From DUVT01 sp041675865 (GTDB lineage Bacteria > Bacillota_I > Bacilli_A > ML615J-28 > CAG-698), in NCBI GenBank assembly GCA_041675865.1, contig JBAYTA010000079.1, positions 1 to 8,258 on the forward strand: a DNA stretch of 8,258 nt. Reading direction: 5' to 3'. The notes beneath the pieces are model-generated. The model did not search any database and was not told the DNA's origin. It saw nothing but the letters and a program-made list of their open reading frames with translations. Positions 5,087 to 8,258 of the stretch are shown one piece after another (within the stretch, counting starts at the first letter, position 1; the number at the start of each line of letters is the position of its first letter). Made by a program: the position numbers and the translations under genes.

Positions 5087-6379
5087 ATGTTTATAGATGA
5101 TGTAAAATTAGTAGTAAAAGCGGGAAAAGGCGGTAATGGTGCTGTTGCTTTTCGTCGTGAAAAATATGTTCCACTAGGTGGACCTGCCGGTGGTGATGGT
5201 GGAAAAGGCGGAAGTATTATCTTTGTAGGTGATGAAGGCTTAACCACTTTATTAGATTTAAGATACCAAAAACAATTAAGTGCTCCAAATGGTGAAAATG
5301 GGATGGCTAAAAATTGTTATGGTAAAGATGGAAAAGATTTTTATGTTAGAGTTCCAGTGGGAAGTATTGTTAGAGATTTAGACAACAATATAGTTATTGC
5401 TGATATAACTAAGCATAATCAAGAAGTTGTAATTGCAGCTGGAGGAAAAGGTGGAAGAGGTAATACTTCCTTTGCTACTGCTAGAATTCCTGCTCCTGAA
5501 TTTGCAGAAAACGGTCTTCCAGGAGAAGTTAAAAACATTCAAATTGAATTAAAAGTATTAGCTGATGTTGGTTTAGTAGGTTATCCTAGTGTTGGAAAAA
5601 GTACACTGATATCTGTTGTAAGTGCTGCAAAACCAAAAATTGCTGATTACCATTTTACAACCTTAGTTCCAAACTTAGGTGTTGTTAAAGTAAGGGATGG
5701 TAGAAGTTTTGTAATGGCAGACTTACCTGGACTAATTGAAGGTGCATCTTTAGGTGCCGGGCTTGGTTTTCAATTCTTAAGACATATTGAAAGAACTAGA
5801 GTTATAGTTCATGTAATTGATATGTCAGCAATTGAAGGAAGAGATCCATATGATGATTACCTAACAATAAATAATGAATTAAAAACATATAATGAAAAAT
5901 TAATGTTAAGACCACAAATAATCGTTGCTAATAAAATGGATTTACCTGATGCATTAGATAATTTAGAAAAGTTTAAAGCAAAGGTTAAAGATGTGAAAAT
6001 AATTCCTATAAGCGCATATACTAAAGAGAATTTAGATGAACTTCTTTATAATGTTGCTGATTTACTTGACACAATAAATGTTAATGAATTTTCAGAGGAT
6101 AATAATATGGACACGATTGTTGATACTGTGGTAGAATATAAGTACACGCCAAAAGAAGATCCATTTACTATAAATAGAGATGATGATGGTGTATTTAATG
6201 TAAGCGGACCTGTAGTTAGAAGATATTTTGATTCTACAAATTTTGATAGAGAAGAAGCTGTAAAATTATTTGCAATGCGTATTCGTAAATTAGGAGTAGA
6301 TGATGCTTTAAGAAAACTCGGGGTTAAAGATGGAGATACGGTTCGTATTTTCGGATACGAATTTGAATTCTATGACTAG
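5087..6379 (+). CDS. obgE: GTPase Obg (CgtA/ObgE), 50S assembly GTPase
   Basis: 430 residues with all three domains. The glycine-rich Obg domain spans 1-158 (GKGGNGAVAFRREKYVPLGG near 13-32, GGKGGRGN 119-126). The G domain runs about 159-330: P-loop GYPSVGKST (165-173), switch I threonines TT (191-192), G3 DLPGLIEGA (212-220), G4 NKMD (282-285) and G5 ISA (308-310). The C-terminal OCT domain spans about 345-430. Obg is an essential, slow-hydrolysing GTPase that binds the large subunit late in assembly and links growth to (p)ppGpp and stress. The start ATG at 5087 follows GGAGTG (5076-5081) with a short five-base spacing, and the MFIDDVKLVVKAGKGGNG N-terminus matches the family. Its place after rpmA is conserved in many Firmicutes. 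Expression may come from terminator readthrough or a poorly defined local promoter. No key residue is missing. Confidence 0.98.
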   Translation: MFIDDVKLVVKAGKGGNGAVAFRREKYVPLGGPAGGDGGKGGSIIFVGDEGLTTLLDLRYQKQLSAPNGENGMAKNCYGKDGKDFYVRVPVGSIVRDLDNNIVIADITKHNQEVVIAAGGKGGRGNTSFATARIPAPEFAENGLPGEVKNIQIELKVLADVGLVGYPSVGKSTLISVVSAAKPKIADYHFTTLVPNLGVVKVRDGRSFVMADLPGLIEGASLGAGLGFQFLRHIERTRVIVHVIDMSAIEGRDPYDDYLTINNELKTYNEKLMLRPQIIVANKMDLPDALDNLEKFKAKVKDVKIIPISAYTKENLDELLYNVADLLDTINVNEFSEDNNMDTIVDTVVEYKYTPKEDPFTINRDDDGVFNVSGPVVRRYFDSTNFDREEAVKLFAMRIRKLGVDDALRKLGVKDGDTVRIFGYEFEFYD

Positions 6380-6466
6380 ATGCTACTTATTAAGAGCATA
6401 CTAATGTTAAGAAAATTATAAAAAATTTAACTTAAGGGACTATTATAGCCTAAAAAGGAGAGAAAA

Positions 6467-7075
6467 ATGAATTCAAAAAGAACTGAACGAAATCAGCAAA
6501 TATCTGATTTGGTTTTTGCATCGATAATTATTGCAATTATCTTAATTTTAACAGTTACCTTTGGGTATCTAAACAATAATGGAGTCGTGGTTTTCACAAT
6601 CGTTCACATTCCTGTTCTTGTAGGAACAGTTGTCTTAGGAAAAAAATATGGTTTACTATTTGGTACAGTAATGGGTGTTGGTTCACTAATAATGGCATTT
6701 GTATTCCAAGGAATTAATCTTCCTTTCACAAATCCCCTATTATCGGTATTACCAAGAACAGTCTTTGGATATTTAATTGTTTTTGTATATGATTTCTTTA
6801 ATAAACTTATTAAAACTAAATATGCATCAATTCCAATTACTATGGCTGTTTCAACTTTTATCCACACTTTATTAGTGCTACCATTACTTTATATAGTTAT
6901 GGAAACTAAATTCTTTTTCCTAGTAAGTGAATTCCCTTCCTTAGAAAAAACTACATTTCTAGCATTATTTTGGTTAATAATGACATCTAATGCATTTTTA
7001 GAAATTGTATTAGCTGCAGTTATAGGTAGTGCAACTTTAATTCCATTGTTAGTAATTAAAGAAAAACAAGAATAA
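6467..7075 (+). CDS. ECF transporter S component (substrate-binding membrane subunit)
   Basis: 202 residues with six predicted membrane segments: about 14-34, 41-58, 61-80, 94-112, 121-144 and 163-196. The protein is typical of S components of energy-coupling factor vitamin transporters (ECF_trnsprt, PF12822-like). Supporting blocks are FTIVHIPVLVGTVVLGKKYG (43-62) and NPLLSVLPRTVFGYL (89-103), seen in pantothenate-type and related uncharacterised S components. An S component captures a vitamin or precursor outside the membrane and works with a shared EcfA-EcfA'-EcfT module, which is not in this window. The substrate cannot be assigned; pantothenate is a guess from resemblance. The start ATG at 6467 follows AAGGAG (6455-6460). 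It lies 87 bp after obgE with no clear terminator or promoter between, so it may share the obgE transcript. A terminator follows directly. Confidence 0.85.
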   Translation: MNSKRTERNQQISDLVFASIIIAIILILTVTFGYLNNNGVVVFTIVHIPVLVGTVVLGKKYGLLFGTVMGVGSLIMAFVFQGINLPFTNPLLSVLPRTVFGYLIVFVYDFFNKLIKTKYASIPITMAVSTFIHTLLVLPLLYIVMETKFFFLVSEFPSLEKTTFLALFWLIMTSNAFLEIVLAAVIGSATLIPLLVIKEKQE

Positions 7076-7083
7076 AAATACAT

Positions 7084-7110
7084 GGTGTTGCGTAGTCAAC
7101 ACCTTTTTTT
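7084..7110 (+). terminator. Intrinsic terminator after the ECF S-component gene
   Basis: GGTGTTG (7084-7090), six-base loop CGTAGT, CAACACC (7097-7103), then seven T (7104-7110), with a second T-rich run after one G. A seven-bp, GC-containing stem plus a U tract, nine bases after the stop codon, is a clear rho-independent terminator. Confidence 0.92.
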
Positions 7111-7122
7111 GTTTTTTTTAAT

Positions 7123-7150
7123 TTGCTATATATTTTTCTTATGATATAAT
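7123..7150 (+). promoter_or_regulatory. Promoter of the lipoprotein gene
   Basis: TTGCTA (7123-7128), a 16-bp spacer and a perfect TATAAT (7145-7150) with an extended -10 TGA directly before it (7142-7144). It falls right after the upstream terminator, as expected for the start of a new transcription unit. The predicted start is near 7157, giving a leader of about 60 nt. Confidence 0.75.
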
Positions 7151-7188
7151 TTGAATAAGATTTGTACTTAAAAATATTTAGCTATTAA

Positions 7189-7206
7189 TTGTTATGTATA
7201 TAACAA
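7189..7206 (+). promoter_or_regulatory. Hairpin abutting the ribosome binding site of the lipoprotein gene
   Basis: TTGTTAT (7189-7195), loop GTAT, ATAACAA (7200-7206): a perfect 7-bp stem whose 3' arm ends in the first bases of the AAGGAGG site (7205-7211). It could limit or tune ribosome access, or act as a protein-binding site. The stem is AU-rich and so not very stable; function is inference. Confidence 0.35.
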
Positions 7207-7217
7207 GGAGGAAAGCT

Positions 7218-8258
7218 ATGAACTATAAAAAAGTAATGTTTGTTATGGTCTTTTTATTCATAACATTAACATTAAGTGGTTGTAGAAAATATGAAGATTT
7301 AGTTCCTGAAGAAAAAGATTTAGCTAATTGGGATGGAAATTATATTTATTATGGGAATAAAAGATCGAAAACAACTGGTGAAGATACAGAAATCTTAATT
7401 AGGGAAGTTGAATATTTAAATATTCAGTATAATCTATTTGAAGTTTCAGATTTTATTTATTTGAACGATGATATTTATATGATTGCCTATATGAAGAATA
7501 AAGATAGTATTAGCAACTATCATTATGATTCATCAATGTTACTACATTATAATACTAAAGAAAAAACAACTGCTGTAATTTATTTTTCAAATAATCAAGA
7601 TGAATTTATAGATAACTTTTTTCACACTACAGAAGATTTTTTTATAATTTCTAGATATGATTATAAGTCCAATGGGTTAATAAAAATAACCCTTGCAAAT
7701 AAAGAGGTTGAAGAAATACCTAAAGGTTATGACTATAGGGTTGTTGAAGATTATTTAATTTTTACTTATAATTCCATGGTACACTATACAAAAATGGATA
7801 TAATTGAACTTAATCCTATACCAGATGCAAATACAAATGCATACTTTTCAATTATTGAAATTGATGGTAATAGATTACTCCGCATATTTTCTAAAAGTTT
7901 TAGGTCTTCATTTAATTTTATAGGAGAATTAAAATATTATGATTTTGAATTAATAACCCTATTTACCGCTTGGAAGTATGAGAGTGATAAAAATGTTTCC
8001 TTAATTGGAGATAATTATTTTGTAATTGGTACAACAGTTGGTTATGATTATGTTTCATCCTTAAAAAATTATAACACAAAAAGATATGAAGTATTAACTG
8101 AATATCTTTCAACAAGCAATATATTATATAAAATTAGTTATCAAGATAAAGAATTTAAAATAGAAAATATATTTGAATTTCCTGATAATTTAGCTTTTGA
8201 AACAGGTGAAGTATTAGCTGATGGTAAAATTATTTTCTATGCTACTTATGTAAAAAGA
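7218..8258 (+). CDS. Putative lipoprotein of unknown function (partial, C-terminus outside the window)
   Basis: An open frame of 347 codons that runs off the right edge without a stop. The start ATG at 7218 follows AAGGAGG (7205-7211). The N-terminus is a clear lipoprotein signal: basic NYKK, a hydrophobic core over residues 6-18 and the lipobox LSGC (19-22), predicting lipidation of Cys22 and anchoring on the outer face of the cytoplasmic membrane. The rest is rich in Tyr, Asp, Asn and Ile, with many short alternating strand patterns such as DFIYLNDDIYMIAYM (76-90 region) and DFFIISRYDY. This suggests an all-beta fold, possibly a propeller-like repeat structure; I see no enzymatic motif or metal site. 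It has its own promoter and is separated from the ECF S component by a terminator, so functional linkage is not implied. The family is not recognised. Confidence 0.8.
   Translation, partial: MNYKKVMFVMVFLFITLTLSGCRKYEDLVPEEKDLANWDGNYIYYGNKRSKTTGEDTEILIREVEYLNIQYNLFEVSDFIYLNDDIYMIAYMKNKDSISNYHYDSSMLLHYNTKEKTTAVIYFSNNQDEFIDNFFHTTEDFFIISRYDYKSNGLIKITLANKEVEEIPKGYDYRVVEDYLIFTYNSMVHYTKMDIIELNPIPDANTNAYFSIIEIDGNRLLRIFSKSFRSSFNFIGELKYYDFELITLFTAWKYESDKNVSLIGDNYFVIGTTVGYDYVSSLKNYNTKRYEVLTEYLSTSNILYKISYQDKEFKIENIFEFPDNLAFETGEVLADGKIIFYATYVKR

Noticed and set aside
6380..6399. ATGCT/AGCAT hairpin as an obgE terminator
   Set aside because: No T tract follows the stem (ACTAATGTTAAG), so it is not an intrinsic terminator.
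6441..6446. TATTAT before the ECF gene as a -10 box
   Set aside because: No -35-like hexamer at 16-18 bp, and the start would fall at the ribosome binding site.
6604..7083. Minus-strand frames opposite the ECF S component
   Set aside because: Antisense shadows; the plus strand has a ribosome binding site, family motifs and a terminator.

Overview
The window is strongly AT-rich DNA from a low-GC Firmicutes/Mollicutes-type bacterium. The core block is rplU-prp-rpmA-obgE. L27 carries the N-terminal pre-sequence that the protease Prp removes, a trait typical of Firmicutes and Mollicutes. TGA acts as a normal stop: prp ends on TGA at its expected family length, and all visible Trp codons are TGG. 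That argues against the Mycoplasma/Spiroplasma code 4 and favours an Acholeplasma-, Izemoplasma- or RF39-like lineage, or another AT-rich member of the Bacilli. The lineage is inference; no rRNA gene is present.

Left part (1-2153, minus strand): a two-gene membrane/lipid block. A strong promoter (2125-2153) drives a 639-residue protein that joins a VTT/DedA-type membrane domain, a PlsC-type acyltransferase domain, a four-cysteine zinc ribbon and a further C-terminal region. Its stop overlaps by 8 nt the start of a second minus-strand gene that runs off the left edge; this looks like the N-terminus of a YfcC/DcuC-type transporter.

Middle-left (2227-3940, plus strand): a 177-residue membrane protein I do not recognise, followed by a 373-residue GNAT-like putative acyltransferase with its own promoter.

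Centre (3945-6379): the ribosome-assembly block. A near-consensus promoter (TTGACA, 17 bp, TATAAT) precedes an L21-leader-type RNA, then rplU (L21), prp (the cysteine protease that matures L27) and rpmA (L27). The unit closes with a perfect 10-bp hairpin terminator. obgE, a GTPase acting in 50S assembly, follows at once. These genes act together: L21 and L27 are 50S proteins, Prp matures pre-L27, and Obg assists late 50S assembly.

Right part (6380-8258): a six-helix S component of an ECF vitamin transporter (substrate not assignable, no ATPase or T subunit in the window), closed by a clear terminator. A promoter and a lipoprotein gene follow; the lipoprotein runs off the right edge and its function is unknown. 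No mobile element, CRISPR array, tRNA or rRNA is seen. Most of the window is ordinary chromosomal core. The most unusual item is the VTT-acyltransferase-zinc ribbon fusion.
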